Assembly (NCBI RefSeq): GCF_014645015.1
Contig: NZ_BMLC01000001.1
Coordinates: 1,006,585 to 1,070,584 of the forward strand
Length of the DNA stretch: 64,000 bases
Direction of reading: 5' to 3'
Source: Salinibacterium xinjiangense
Lineage (GTDB): Bacteria > Actinomycetota > Actinomycetes > Actinomycetales > Microbacteriaceae
Part shown: piece by piece, positions 10,601 to 20,907 of the stretch
Layout of the letters: every line of letters begins with the position of its first letter
Numbering within the stretch: the stretch's first letter is position 1
Notes under the pieces: model-generated
What the model was told of the DNA's origin: nothing
The model's input: the letters and a program-made list of their open reading frames with translations, nothing else
Databases searched by the model: none
Made by a program: the position numbers and the translations under genes

Positions 10601-10677
10601 TCACTGCGCGCTATGCCGGAACCGAGCTGATCCTGCCATCGACAACGAACGGGGCGTCGCCAGTCTTCGTCTGGTGA
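4621..10677 (+). CDS. Secreted bifunctional alpha-amylase / type I-like pullulanase (amylopullulanase)
   Basis: This 2018-residue exported enzyme carries two GH13 catalytic units and should cut alpha-1,4 and alpha-1,6 bonds of starch, glycogen or pullulan outside the cell. The ATG at 4621 follows GGAG and gives a signal peptide (about 1-39). In order: an X25-type module (about 41-135, CPGDWDPAC); an alpha-amylase domain (about 155-690) with nucleophile D417 (GFRIDTVKH), acid E451 (FGEVYD) and D521 (LGNHD); an Ig/fibronectin-like linker; two more X25 modules (about 830-1030); a pullulanase amino-terminal region and beta-sandwich (about 1030-1290); and a pullulanase barrel with D1509 (GFRFDLMGHH), E1546 (YGEGWNFG) and D1680 (DAHDNE). 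A carboxy-terminal Ig-like domain follows (about 1920-2018). No sortase motif is visible. A LacI-type operator lies upstream. Confidence 0.94.
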   Translation: MTQGHAIAHHSAIRLVAMISAVTIAVSGVLVAPGVAAAAEPTVALVGSIQSELGCPGDWDPACNTTDLAPTGTAGVWSAEFTVPAGTYDYKVALNDTWDEAYGLDGGGDNIPLTVGGDSTLRFTFDLAKKRVGLEALDVAGAYGEEDAALVRDPIRQAGSDEQFYFVMTDRFKDGDATNNTAALGSDPMVSGFDATKKSFYNGGDLAGLRSQLDYIQGLGTSAIWLTPSFLNNPVQGSGENASAGYHGYWITDFTQIDPHLGTNAELAALIDDAHARGMKVYFDIITNHTADVIDYAEKKYSYIDKTAAPYTTAAGEPFDPADVAGSPDFPELDAATSFPYTPTLTAENADRKVPAWLNDPTLYHNRGDSTFEGESVLDGDFSGLDDLMTENPKVVAGFVDVYKTWVDFGIDGFRIDTVKHVNLEFWQSWSTEVLDYATAQGNPDFFMFGEVYDANAANTSPYVRKTDMNSVLDFSFQSQATSFAAGNSARGLSSLFASDDLYTTPDSNAYALPTFLGNHDMGRIGYFLKDSDAPLQRDELAHELMYLTRGQPVVYYGDEQGFAGAGGGNDQSARQSLFASKVDEYTSQPLITGEIAGSVDRFGVDAPLYSHIAALSTLRSTRPALAQGAQIERYADSGAGVYAFSRVDRVERIEHLVALNNSGAARTVTFDSLTAGAAYSVLYGAAEAATTANAAGEVTMTVPALSTVVLLADRPVTAPDAASAITVDVPAAGAGLTGVTPVSADVADSTWQETSFAWRVVGSSEWIALGTAEDTSPRVFHDTAGLAAGTLVEYRAIATDSAGQRAAASTFASIGNAVNLAETVDPEPGIDLVTVPGSHNSEMGCAGDWQPGCEAAKLTKRADGIYAGTFDIPAGDYEFKVAINGTWDINYGAGGVSQGANVAYTAPGGPVTFWFDPRTKFFQNSAQGDIIVAAGSFQSESGCPGDWQPDCLATWLQDADGDGVFTFSTTTLPTGSYEAKVAHNLGWAENYGAGGVRDGANIPFSATEGKGTLFSYTLATHVLTVESADPPLAGTGEQRAHWVSEGTLAWPRDLLPTNADPKDLRFTLYSSATAGLTVTDGAVTGGDAVELTYDPAGLSDAEKARFPALANSVALRPAAVDRAAVEALLTTQLAVAQFGVDDALAAFTGVQVPGVLDDLYADAASDRTLGTSWSKSKPSMSLWAPTAQKVNALVWVAGDAAEPTRLALERQSDGAWTATGKKGWTGASYAFEVTVFAPSIGKIEVNTVTDPYSVALTVNSGRSVFVDLADKEYRPKVWEKAAAPTIENAVDRSIYELHVRDFSISDETVPENLRGTYGAFGVDSDGTRHLAGLADAGLNTVHLLPTFDIATIEENRAAQATPDCDLASFGPASPEQQACVQAVADTDGFNWGYDPYHFSVPEGSYAADPQGGARVAEFRGMVGALHKSGLQVVLDEVFNHTAQSGQGEKSVLDQVVPGYYHRLNATGGVETSTCCQNVATEHDMAEKLMVDSVVLWAREYRVDGFRFDLMGHHSKANMIAVREALDALTLKKDGVDGKAIYLYGEGWNFGEVADNALFEQATQGQLGGTGIGTFNDRLRDGVHGGSPVDGSTIQQQGFGTGLGTDPNGAPINGTTEEALARLAQQTDLVRLGLTGNLKDFSFVASDGTLTRGEEFDYNGQPAGYADQPAETINYVDAHDNETLFDLLALKLPTDTPMADRVRMNTLSLATATLSQAPSLWHAGTDLLRSKSLDRNSYNSGDWFNRIDWSGQSNNFGVGLPTAADNEDNWPIMVPLLDDPALKPTPADIATGAAAAQDLLRLKQSTELLRLGDASVIAQKLAFPGSGPDAAPGVITMTVDDALGADADPAFDGLVVVFNASPDAATQVITGLSGRDFALSDIQASGLDPIVKQTTWDAATGTVTVPARTVAVLTEAEQPQPIASSVRASASRFLASTDTRVSYTVVVEADGARPTGIVEVLDGGVIIATGTLVASDSGRIRFTLPKFGRGLHWLTARYAGTELILPSTTNGASPVFVW

Positions 10678-10741
10678 TGATGGGCGCGTGTCTGTAGCGG
10701 GTCCTAAAGTGCTGGTATCACGCTAAAGGAGAGGCTGGATC

Positions 10742-11134
10742 ATGGACTGGAAGATCGAACTCGTCTTTATCCCGGTCAGCGACATCGACCGGGCGCGCGA
10801 CTTCTATGTGAACATCGGCTTCGTGCTCGACTGCGACCAGCAGGTAGAGGAGGGGCTGCGTTTCGTGCAGCTCACCCCTCCGGGCTCGGCGTGCTCCATC
10901 GCCCTGGGGGAAGGGATCACGGAGATGACACCGGGAACCCAGAACTCGATCCAGGTCGTCATTCCCAACGCCGACGACGCACTCGCCCACCTCAACTCGC
11001 AGGGGGTGGATGTGCACGGCGTCGATGAGCAGGCCTGGGGACGCTTCGTGCGCTTCAACGATCCGGACGGCAATACCTGGACGCTTCAGGAATTGCCTGA
11101 CTATTCGAAAGACCCGTACGCTCCACAGAACTGA
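10742..11134 (+). CDS. VOC (glyoxalase/dioxygenase-fold) protein
   Basis: A 130-residue single-domain vicinal oxygen chelate protein with paired beta-alpha-beta-beta-beta modules. The amino-terminal IELVFIPVSDIDRARDFY and the carboxy-terminal FNDPDGNTWTLQEL are typical of the glyoxalase/bleomycin-resistance superfamily. The ATG at 10742 has AAAGGAG upstream. It stands alone between the amylase-pullulanase gene and a strong terminator, so context gives no substrate. The family contains lyases, dioxygenases and antibiotic-binding proteins; no specific reaction can be assigned. Confidence 0.88.
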   Translation: MDWKIELVFIPVSDIDRARDFYVNIGFVLDCDQQVEEGLRFVQLTPPGSACSIALGEGITEMTPGTQNSIQVVIPNADDALAHLNSQGVDVHGVDEQAWGRFVRFNDPDGNTWTLQELPDYSKDPYAPQN

Positions 11135-11145
11135 CGTGTTAACGT

Positions 11146-11173
11146 CGGATGGCCCGCCGAAGCGGGCCATCCG
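11146..11173. terminator. Intrinsic terminator between the VOC gene and sucD
   Basis: A perfect 12-bp stem (CGGATGGCCCGC) with a CGAA tetraloop lies between the convergent VOC and sucD stop codons. It is placed to stop transcription from both sides, although the U-tract is weak. Confidence 0.75.
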
Positions 11174-11207
11174 GGGCTAAAAGACGATTGCAGCGCTGCG
11201 AGCTGTT

Positions 11208-12098
<891 letters not shown>

Positions 12099-12111
12099 TA
12101 TTCCGTTGCCC

Positions 12112-13275
12112 TTACTTCGAAGCCAGCTCGGCGGCCTTATCGGCGCCCTCGTCCATAGTGTCCGCCAGAGTGACCAGCGGGTTGCCTGCTGCGGTCAGGA
12201 TGGCTCGGCCCTCGTCGACCTTATTGCCATCCAGTCGCACGACCAGCGGTTTGGTTGCGGTGTCACCCAGAACCTTGAGCGCACCGACGATGCCGTTCGC
12301 GACAGCGTCACACGCGGTGATGCCGCCGAAAACGTTCACGAACACGCTCTTCACCTGCGGGTCGCCGAGGATGACGTCGAGGCCGGCGGCCATGACCTCA
12401 GCGGATGCCCCGCCACCGATGTCGAGGAAGTTGGCGGGTCGCACGCCGCCGTGCTTCTCGCCCGCGTAGCTGACCACATCGAGGGTGGACATGACGAGCC
12501 CCGCCCCGTTGCCGATGATTCCGACCTCGCCGTCGAGCTTGACGTAGTTGAGGCCGGCAGCCTTCGCCTTGGCCTCGAGCGGATCCGCCGCCGCTGCATC
12601 CTCGAGCGCCTCGTGGTTGGGGTGACGGAACTCGGCGTTCTCGTCGAGGGTGACCTTGCCGTCGAGGGCCAGGATCTGGCCGTCTTCGGTCAGTACCAGC
12701 GGGTTGACCTCGACGAGGGTCGCATCCTCACCCTTGAAGACGTCGTAGAGCTTGACGAGCACAGGCGCGACCTTGTCGGCCAGCTCGGTATCGAAGCCAC
12801 CCGCGAGGGCGATCTCGGTCGCCTTTGCGAGGTCGATGCCGTCGAGGGGGTTGACCTCGATTTTCGCGAGAGCATCTGGACGCTCAACCGCGAGTTCCTC
12901 GATCTCCATACCGCCCTCGACGCTGCACAGCGAGAGGTACGAACGGTTGGCCCGGTCGAGCAGCACGGAGAAGTAGAACTCCTGTGCGATGCGAGCGCCT
13001 GCTGCGACCATGACGCGATTGACAGTCAGCCCCTTGATCTCGAGGCCGAGAATGGCCTCGGCGGCGGTGGCGGCATCCTCAGGATTATGCACGACCTTGA
13101 CGCCGCCGGCCTTGCCGCGACCTCCGGCCTTCACCTGCGCCTTGACGACGACGGTGCCGCCGATCTTCTCGGCCGCCGCCCTTGCCTCGGCCGGGGTGTC
13201 GGCAATGATGCCGGCAAGTACAGGCACTCCATAGGCTTCGAAAAGGTCCCGAGCCTGGTACTCGAAAAGGTCCAC
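12112..13275 (-). CDS. sucC: Succinate--CoA ligase [ADP-forming] subunit beta
   Basis: Beta subunit of succinyl-CoA synthetase. The 387 residues begin [19 protein letters not shown], the standard amino terminus. An ATP-grasp domain follows ([16 protein letters not shown], about residues 46-61), then the carboxy-terminal CoA-ligase domain containing [12 protein letters not shown]-like sequence. It is the first gene of the sucCD operon. The 262-bp region upstream is shared with the divergent MpaB-like gene and contains the perfect palindrome at 13418-13435. Confidence 0.97.
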   Translation of the reverse strand: MDLFEYQARDLFEAYGVPVLAGIIADTPAEARAAAEKIGGTVVVKAQVKAGGRGKAGGVKVVHNPEDAATAAEAILGLEIKGLTVNRVMVAAGARIAQEFYFSVLLDRANRSYLSLCSVEGGMEIEELAVERPDALAKIEVNPLDGIDLAKATEIALAGGFDTELADKVAPVLVKLYDVFKGEDATLVEVNPLVLTEDGQILALDGKVTLDENAEFRHPNHEALEDAAAADPLEAKAKAAGLNYVKLDGEVGIIGNGAGLVMSTLDVVSYAGEKHGGVRPANFLDIGGGASAEVMAAGLDVILGDPQVKSVFVNVFGGITACDAVANGIVGALKVLGDTATKPLVVRLDGNKVDEGRAILTAAGNPLVTLADTMDEGADKAAELASK

Positions 13276-13417
13276 GTAACTCTCGCAATCGCGCGTCGGT
13301 TTCAGTTGAAAGGCACGTGCTCTCTGCCGAACTAACTCGACATCAAGACACTTTGGCCAAGCACCAGACTACTCACTCTGCTGCACCGCTGCGTTCGTGG
13401 TTCCTCTGAGCGGGCCT

Positions 13418-13435
13418 AAAGTTCTGCAGAACTTT
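13418..13435. promoter_or_regulatory. 18-bp perfect palindrome between sucC and the MpaB-like gene
   Basis: AAAGTTCTGCAGAACTTT is its own reverse complement and lies in the divergent intergenic region, 103 bases before the MpaB-like start. Its length and symmetry suggest a dimeric regulator site. No regulator gene is adjacent, so this is a candidate only. Confidence 0.45.
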
Positions 13436-13537
13436 CGGGAGGCGGGTCCTGCGCGCGCCCGCAGCAGGTGTCCGAGGGGTTTGCGTTTCGCGAGACGGGG
13501 TGCCGCGTCGCGGGTACCGGCGCGGCAGAATGGTGAG

Positions 13538-14329
13538 ATGCCAGCAGCCCAGCCGTCACCGCTGCGGATTACGGATGTCTCGGCCGAAGCCCTGCTGCTG
13601 GCCGGCGGTGCCCGCGCCATCCTGTTGCAGCTCGCGAACCCCGGAGTCGGGCACGGCGTTGCCGCGCACAGCGACTTCGCGAACCGGCCTCTCGATCGCC
13701 TTCACGGCACCCTCACCTATCTCTATGTGATCGTCTATGGCACCCCGGATGAAGCGCGCAGGGTCGCGAAGATGGTGGGCGCCGCCCACGCACCCGTGCG
13801 CTCCGAACCGGGCGACGCCGTGCAATACGACGCGCGCGACGACCAGCTGCAGCTCTGGGTGGCTGCCACCCTCTACGACACCGCGATGTGCGTGCGAGAA
13901 CTCGTCTTCGGTGCACTGTCAGCAGCTGACGCCGAGTCGCTGCTCGCGGACTACTCGGTGATCGCGACCGCACTCGGGGTTCCGCGGTCGGTGTGGCCCG
14001 AGAATCCTGCGTCTTTCGCGCGCTACTGGGCCGACGCCGAGGCCGCACTTCGGGTGGACGACGTCGCCAGGCGTGTTGCCGATGAGTTGCTTCATCCATC
14101 GACAGCGCCATGGTGGATGCACGCCGCCATGCCCGCGGTGAGGCTGTTCACCGCGGGACTCCTCACCCCCGCGCTGCGCGAAGCGTTCGGCCTCGACTTC
14201 AACGAGCGCCGGTACAGACGTCTCGTGAGATTCACGCGCACCGTCTATCCGCGCCTCCCGCAGTGGATTCGGCATGCCCCGAGTCGTCGGTACCTGGCCA
14301 CCTTCAGGAGGAGCGCGGAGTTGGCCTGA
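13538..14329 (+). CDS. MpaB-like (DUF2236) oxygenase family protein
   Basis: A 263-residue protein of the DUF2236/MpaB family, named for a fungal oxygenase in mycophenolic acid synthesis; actinobacterial members include latex-clearing-protein-like haem proteins of mostly unknown role. The frame is open upstream, but the ATG at 13538 (NGEMPAAQ context) with GGTGAG before it is the best start. Family features seen are GGARAILLQLANP near the amino terminus, RPLDRLHGTLTYLY, and LQLWVAATLYDTAM in the middle. There is no signal peptide or clear membrane span. It is divergent from sucCD and convergent with the symporter gene. The substrate is unknown. Confidence 0.85.
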   Translation: MPAAQPSPLRITDVSAEALLLAGGARAILLQLANPGVGHGVAAHSDFANRPLDRLHGTLTYLYVIVYGTPDEARRVAKMVGAAHAPVRSEPGDAVQYDARDDQLQLWVAATLYDTAMCVRELVFGALSAADAESLLADYSVIATALGVPRSVWPENPASFARYWADAEAALRVDDVARRVADELLHPSTAPWWMHAAMPAVRLFTAGLLTPALREAFGLDFNERRYRRLVRFTRTVYPRLPQWIRHAPSRRYLATFRRSAELA

Positions 14330-14342
14330 TCGCCCGGCCGGG

Positions 14343-15800
14343 TCATCGTTCCGGCGCGTGCAACCGCAGGAAGAATCGATCGACGTGATGCGAATGGTGC
14401 CGGCGCCTGCCCAGCGACACGAGCACGGTGGTGGCCGTCGCCAGAGGAATGATCCACGCGGCCGGCTGGGCTAGGGCGGCTTCCAGGATCGGATCGCTGA
14501 CCGAGCCGAAGGCCGTCACGACGAGTGCGAGGGTCACGGATCCGCTGCCGGTGAGCATCCCGGCAATCGCACCGTGCGCCGTGAGCCCCCGCCACCACAC
14601 CCCCAGCAACAGCACCGGTGACAGGCTCGACGCGGCGACCAGGAAGACGAGCCCGACGCTCGAGGTCAACCCGTTCGGCACCGTCACGAAGGTGAACAGC
14701 AACGGCACGACGACGCTGGCGAGAGCCGAGATCCTGAAGGCGCGCACACCGCCGCCGAGCACCTCCTGGCTGACGACGCCCGCGATGGAGACGACGAGAC
14801 CGGATGCCGTGGCGATGAACGCGGCAAACGCGCCGGCGATGATCAGCGCGGTCAACAGCTGCCCGCCGACGCCGGGGATGAGTCGGGACGGCAGCAGCAG
14901 CACCACCGAGTCGGCGGTTGCCGGGCTCGCGAGGTCACCGGCGAAGCGACGGGCGATGAGCCCCATCGTGCTCGACACCATGTAGAACACACTGATCATC
15001 ACGATGACGATGACGGTCGTACGCCGAGCCGAGCCACCGGTCGGGCTCGTATAGAAACGCACAAGCACGTGCGGCAGGCCCATCGTGCCGAGCAGCAGGG
15101 CCAGAAGCAGCGACACGGTGCGGTAGACGTCCTGGTTCGCGGGGCCCGCCTCGACGGGAAACACGACGGTGGGGTCGATGCTGCCTTCGGAGCCGGAGGT
15201 GACGATGAGCAGGAACACCACGGGCACCGTCAGTGCAGTGAGCTTGAGCCAGTAGTGGAAACCCTGCACGAAGGTGATCGAACGCATCCCTCCCGCGGCG
15301 ACGATGACGGCGACGAGCACCGCGACCCCCACCGCGCCGACCCACGGGGGCAGCCCGAGCACCACATTGATCGCGAGGGCTGCACCATGGAACTGCGGCA
15401 CGATGTACAGCCATGCGATGAGCACCACGAGCACGCTCGTGAGTCGCCGCACACCCGCAGAGTCGAGTCGTGCGTCGAAGAAGTCGGGAATCGTGCGGGC
15501 CCCGCTGCGGCGTAACGGTGCCGCCACGAACAGCAACAGGGCGAGATATCCGGCGCTGTAGCCGATCGGGAACCAGAACGCGCTGCTGCCCGCCAGGAGG
15601 ATGAGGCCCGCGAGACCCAAAAACGTGGCCGCGGAGAGATACTCGCCACTGATGGCCGAGGCATTCCACCACGGTCGAACCGTGCGGGACGCGACCAGGA
15701 AATCGTCAGTGGTGCGGGAGATCCGCAAACCGAAGAATCCGATGATGACCGTGGCCAGCACGACGAAGGCGATGGCCGCCACCGACAGCACGGGGTTCAC
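14343..15800 (-). CDS. SSS-family cation/monocarboxylate (acetate/pyruvate-type) symporter
   Basis: A 485-residue polytopic membrane protein of the sodium:solute symporter family, closest in pattern to ActP/MctC carriers. The signature SGEYLSAATFLGLAG follows the second helix, with PDFFDARL and a long series of hydrophobic helices. The start is taken as the GTG at 15800 because it overlaps the stop of the preceding small membrane protein gene as GTGA; the frame is open further upstream but that part is unlike a carrier. Pairing with a DUF485-like protein is characteristic of acetate/pyruvate symporters. Co-location with a LytS/LytTR pair and cstA supports carboxylate uptake; the exact substrate is inferred. 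Confidence 0.87.
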   Translation of the reverse strand: MNPVLSVAAIAFVVLATVIIGFFGLRISRTTDDFLVASRTVRPWWNASAISGEYLSAATFLGLAGLILLAGSSAFWFPIGYSAGYLALLLFVAAPLRRSGARTIPDFFDARLDSAGVRRLTSVLVVLIAWLYIVPQFHGAALAINVVLGLPPWVGAVGVAVLVAVIVAAGGMRSITFVQGFHYWLKLTALTVPVVFLLIVTSGSEGSIDPTVVFPVEAGPANQDVYRTVSLLLALLLGTMGLPHVLVRFYTSPTGGSARRTTVIVIVMISVFYMVSSTMGLIARRFAGDLASPATADSVVLLLPSRLIPGVGGQLLTALIIAGAFAAFIATASGLVVSIAGVVSQEVLGGGVRAFRISALASVVVPLLFTFVTVPNGLTSSVGLVFLVAASSLSPVLLLGVWWRGLTAHGAIAGMLTGSGSVTLALVVTAFGSVSDPILEAALAQPAAWIIPLATATTVLVSLGRRRHHSHHVDRFFLRLHAPER

Positions 15801-16213
15801 CGGCGCGGCTCGAGGCTGCGATAGCGCTGTTCGTTCCTGCGCGCCGCGCGCACGTACACGAGTGCGAACAGCACCACGAGTGGGTACATCCCGTATGCCT
15901 GCAGCGCCCACGACCACGGCACGCCGAAGACCGTCTCCGATTGCAGCACCGGGATGGTGGCGATGGCGATGGAGGCCGCGGCGAGAGTAACGACGAAACC
16001 GGTCGCCAGGGTGATCGCCAGCCTGAGCTGGGCGCGGATGAGCGTGCCGAGATACACCGCGCTGGCGTCAGTGATCCCCGGATCGACTCCAGGGCCCATC
16101 GGCCGACCGGCCGTGGTGGGCCGCGCCGCCGTGACTCGCCTGCGCGGCAGCAGCGGCGGTTGCGGCGGTTGCGGCGGCGGTTGCGGCGGTTGCGGCGGCG
16201 GCTCGACCGTCAC
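15797..16213 (-). CDS. Small DUF485-like membrane protein with polyproline amino terminus
   Basis: A 138-residue protein that begins with a low-complexity PPPQPPQ tract followed by an arginine cluster, then two transmembrane segments (about residues 66-88 and 100-122) and a basic tail. Size, topology and position just before the symporter match the DUF485 partner of acetate permeases. The GTG at 16213 overlaps the response regulator stop by two bases (GTGA), and the downstream symporter overlaps it the same way, so translation of all three is coupled. The proline tract is encoded by a 21-bp tandem duplication. The function of the tail is unknown; it probably lies in the cytoplasm. Confidence 0.75.
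   Translation of the reverse strand: MTVEPPPQPPQPPPQPPQPPLLPRRRVTAARPTTAGRPMGPGVDPGITDASAVYLGTLIRAQLRLAITLATGFVVTLAAASIAIATIPVLQSETVFGVPWSWALQAYGMYPLVVLFALVYVRAARRNEQRYRSLEPRR
16154..16195. repeat. 21-bp tandem duplication encoding the Pro-Gln tract
   Basis: Two identical 21-bp units built from 9- and 12-bp GGCGGTTGC-like subunits lie in the 5' end of the small membrane protein gene. They encode repeated PPQPP blocks. All units are multiples of three, so copy-number change would alter length, not frame. Confidence 0.85.
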
Positions 16214-16929
16214 GCGCGCCCACCCCTCGCCTCGAAGGCATCGCGAACCGCGGGAAGCAGTCGCCGACTCACGGGCAGGTCGACCCCTCCCACCGTGACC
16301 ACCGGGTTCGACCCGACCCGCACGCTCGAGATCGAGTCGAGAGCTACCAGGAACGACCGGTGAATTCGAAGGAAGCCCGACCCGGCCCACTGGTCGCCGA
16401 GCTCGGTGATCGTAACGCGCACGATATAACTGTCATCTTCCGTGTGCAGGCGCGCGTAGTCTCCCTGCGCCTGCACGTAACGAACATCGCTGCGCCGGAT
16501 GCGCCGGATCGTCGCTCCGCGGATGACCGTGATGACCTGGTCGTCCTGCGGCGAGAGTCGGCCCGGCGACAGGGCGGCCTCGATGCGGGAGACTGCCCGC
16601 TCGAGTCGCTTCTGGCGCACCGGCTTCAGCAGGAAGTCGGTGGCATCCAGGTCGAACGCGTCGACCGCCGTCTCCTCATCCGCTGTCACGAAGACGATCA
16701 GTGGAGGTGAGGCGAACAGGTTGGTCGCCCGGGCCAGGTCGAAGCCCGACAGGCCGGGCATATGGATGTCGAGCAACGCGGCATCCACCTTCTCGCTGGT
16801 GAGAATCCCCAGGGCCTCGGCCCCGGTGTTGGCGCGTCGGATCAGGGCGATGCGCGGATCCTGGCGGAGAAGGAACTCGAGGGCATCGAGGGCGGGCTCC
16901 TCGTCATCGGCGATGAGCACATCGATCAT
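16210..16929 (-). CDS. LytTR-family response regulator
   Basis: A 239-residue LytR/AlgR-type regulator. Residues 1-120 form a receiver domain with the acidic pocket ADDEE (8-11), phospho-acceptor D54 in LLDIHMPG and the conserved lysine in LLKPV. Residues about 135-236 form a LytTR DNA-binding domain (IRRSDVRYVQAQGDYARLHT, SFLVALDSI). Its ATG overlaps the kinase stop as ATGA, and its own stop overlaps the next gene. E. coli BtsR and YpdB are LytTR regulators of pyruvate transporters; the neighbouring symporter and cstA make the same role likely here. LytTR proteins usually bind direct repeats; I could not identify its site. Confidence 0.93.
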   Translation of the reverse strand: MIDVLIADDEEPALDALEFLLRQDPRIALIRRANTGAEALGILTSEKVDAALLDIHMPGLSGFDLARATNLFASPPLIVFVTADEETAVDAFDLDATDFLLKPVRQKRLERAVSRIEAALSPGRLSPQDDQVITVIRGATIRRIRRSDVRYVQAQGDYARLHTEDDSYIVRVTITELGDQWAGSGFLRIHRSFLVALDSISSVRVGSNPVVTVGGVDLPVSRRLLPAVRDAFEARGGRA

Positions 16930-18161
16930 GGCGTCGGTCCCGTCATCGAGTCCGCAGTGAATTCCGCGTCGTGCATGGGCTGGGATCTCGGCACACTCAT
17001 CCTGATGAGGGTGCCAGCACCGATGTTCGTCTCGATCACCAGCCCGTATTCTTCGCCGTACATCCGACGCAGCCTCGTGTCCACATTGCGCAGGCCGACA
17101 TGGTCGTCCCCGCCATCGTCGCGTCGACCCGTCGAGTGGCCCAGGTGCGATTCGAGCCAGTCCGGGTCTATGCCCACCCCATTGTCTTCGACGACGATCT
17201 GCACGTTCGCCCCGATCTCCTCAGCGCTGATCGTGATCCGGCCGCCTCGTTCCCTGGCCTCCAGCCCGTGACGCACCGAGTTCTCCACGAGCGGCTGTAT
17301 CGACAGGAAGGGGATCACGGCCGAGAGGGTCTCGGGTGCGATCCGCAGCATCACCTCCAGCCGATCACCGAATCGTGCCCGCTCCAGCACGAGATATGAA
17401 TGGATGCTCCGCAGCTCTTCCGCAACCGTCGTGAAGTCCCCGGCCCGCCGGAACGAATACCGCGTGAAGTCGGCGAACTCGATGACCAGCTCCCGGGCTG
17501 TCGGCGGATCGGTGATGATGAACGAGGCGATCGCGTTGAGGGCGTTATAGATGAAATGCGGGCTGATCTGCGACCGGAGCGAACGCAACTCGGCCTCGGC
17601 CAGCGCCGTGCGGGATGCTTCGAGGTCACCGAGTCGCAGCTGGGCCGTGACCCACCCCGCGACCTCTCCCGTTGCGCGGACCATGGGCGCATGACGTGAC
17701 GCCGCGAAAGCGATCACCACCCCGGCCACCGCTCCGTCGACGATGATCGGTGCGGCGATCGCCCAGGGAGTTGTGACCCTCGCCTCCACGGGAACCGGCA
17801 ACACCCTGGTGCGAGCACCGTCGAAGGGTTCCGCGACCACGGAGGCCACGAACTCCCGCAACGACTCACCCGGGCCGTCTATCGCGACTGCACCCCGGGC
17901 ATCCGCGATCGCGAGGATGTCGCAGGCCAGCAGTGTGCGCAGGTGACGGGCAGCACGCACCGCACCCTCGTCGGCAAGCCCGCCGCGCAGGTTCTCCGCG
18001 GCGCGGGATGCGAGGTGCAGTGTGCGGTAGGTCGCCTGCTCGCCATCGCTGCCGAGCTCACGCGAACCGCGAGCAAACCTGAGGGCCGCGACCACCGCGA
18101 GAGTGAGGAAGCCACCGACCAGCGCGCCCGCGATCGCGGCGATCAGCGTCGATGTGCCCAT
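16926..18161 (-). CDS. LytS-type sensor histidine kinase
   Basis: A 411-residue sensor kinase with one amino-terminal membrane helix (about 5-29), a GAF-like domain (about 60-170) and a His_kinase domain whose phospho-acceptor is H202 in SQISPHFIYNALNA. An HATPase domain follows, with the N box QPLVENSVRHGLE and the G1 box EDNGVGIDPDW. Unlike E. coli BtsS, it lacks the multi-helix 5TM-LYT sensor, so it may sense a cytoplasmic ligand through the GAF domain or a signal relayed by a transporter. It starts 25 bases after ybdD and is coupled to the regulator gene by ATGA. The pairing with the LytTR regulator is certain from context. Confidence 0.93.
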   Translation of the reverse strand: MGTSTLIAAIAGALVGGFLTLAVVAALRFARGSRELGSDGEQATYRTLHLASRAAENLRGGLADEGAVRAARHLRTLLACDILAIADARGAVAIDGPGESLREFVASVVAEPFDGARTRVLPVPVEARVTTPWAIAAPIIVDGAVAGVVIAFAASRHAPMVRATGEVAGWVTAQLRLGDLEASRTALAEAELRSLRSQISPHFIYNALNAIASFIITDPPTARELVIEFADFTRYSFRRAGDFTTVAEELRSIHSYLVLERARFGDRLEVMLRIAPETLSAVIPFLSIQPLVENSVRHGLEARERGGRITISAEEIGANVQIVVEDNGVGIDPDWLESHLGHSTGRRDDGGDDHVGLRNVDTRLRRMYGEEYGLVIETNIGAGTLIRMSVPRSQPMHDAEFTADSMTGPTP

Positions 18162-18186
18162 GGGTGAAGCCTAGCCACGTGCAGGC

Positions 18187-18417
18187 TCAGCAGCACCGAG
18201 CCCCCGGAGTCGCCTCCTGTTCCCGGTATCGCTGCACCCAGAACTCGCGCTCCGACAGTGGCGGCTCGCCGGGATGCTCCACCGCCAGATGGGCGACGTA
18301 GATCTCGTAGGCGCGATCACCCATGAGCGACGTCACGTACCAACGGATGCTGCGAGCGCCGCGGCCCGCCCAGCCCGCGAGAGCTGGCACCGTGCCCGTC
18401 ACGATGCTGCCAGCCAT
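18187..18417 (-). CDS. YbdD/YjiX family protein (CstA partner)
   Basis: A 76-residue protein of the YbdD/YjiX family. The core DRAYEIYVAHLAVEHPGEPP followed by SEREFW and the terminal GARCC are family hallmarks; E. coli YbdD also ends in GARCC, so the TGA after the two cysteines is read as a true stop. The ATG at 18417 lies one base after the cstA stop (TGA-T-ATG), giving tight coupling. YbdD/YjiX proteins are always found with CstA/BtsT carriers and are needed for or tune transport, by an unresolved mechanism. The frame is open further upstream inside cstA but that start is unlikely. Confidence 0.92.
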   Translation of the reverse strand: MAGSIVTGTVPALAGWAGRGARSIRWYVTSLMGDRAYEIYVAHLAVEHPGEPPLSEREFWVQRYREQEATPGARCC

Positions 18418-18418
18418 A

Positions 18419-20686
<2,268 letters not shown>

Positions 20687-20858
20687 GATGATCTCCTGGA
20701 GGTCGCGACACTGCGTCCCTCGACGATAGGAGCAGTCGGAGGAGGGTGACCCCGGGAGGCGGTCGGCGGTGGTCTCATTGCGACGAACGGTGGCCGGTAC
20801 GCGACGAGATGCGACACGATGCTTCGATCGCATCCAGGGGTTGTCGGTCTACTGCGGG

Positions 20859-20892
20859 GGTCAGGCTGCTGTGGAGGTCAGGCTGCTGCGGA
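20859..20892. repeat. 17-bp tandem duplication downstream of pcrA
   Basis: Two copies of GGTCAGGCTGCTGNGGA, differing at one base, lie 16-49 bases beyond the pcrA stop in the 222-bp gap to cstA. Together with the repeats at 34415 and 46132, it is one of three short duplications next to gene 3' ends in this window. Confidence 0.8.
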
Positions 20893-20907
20893 GGCCGGAC
20901 CTGCGCG

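Noticed and set aside
16154-16195. Possible CRISPR-like array
   Set aside because: Only short units without unique spacers, inside a coding sequence, and no cas genes in the window.
18187-18189. TGA after Cys-Cys in the YbdD-like gene as a selenocysteine codon
   Set aside because: E. coli YbdD also ends in GARCC; nothing after the TGA resembles the family and no selenocysteine element is evident.
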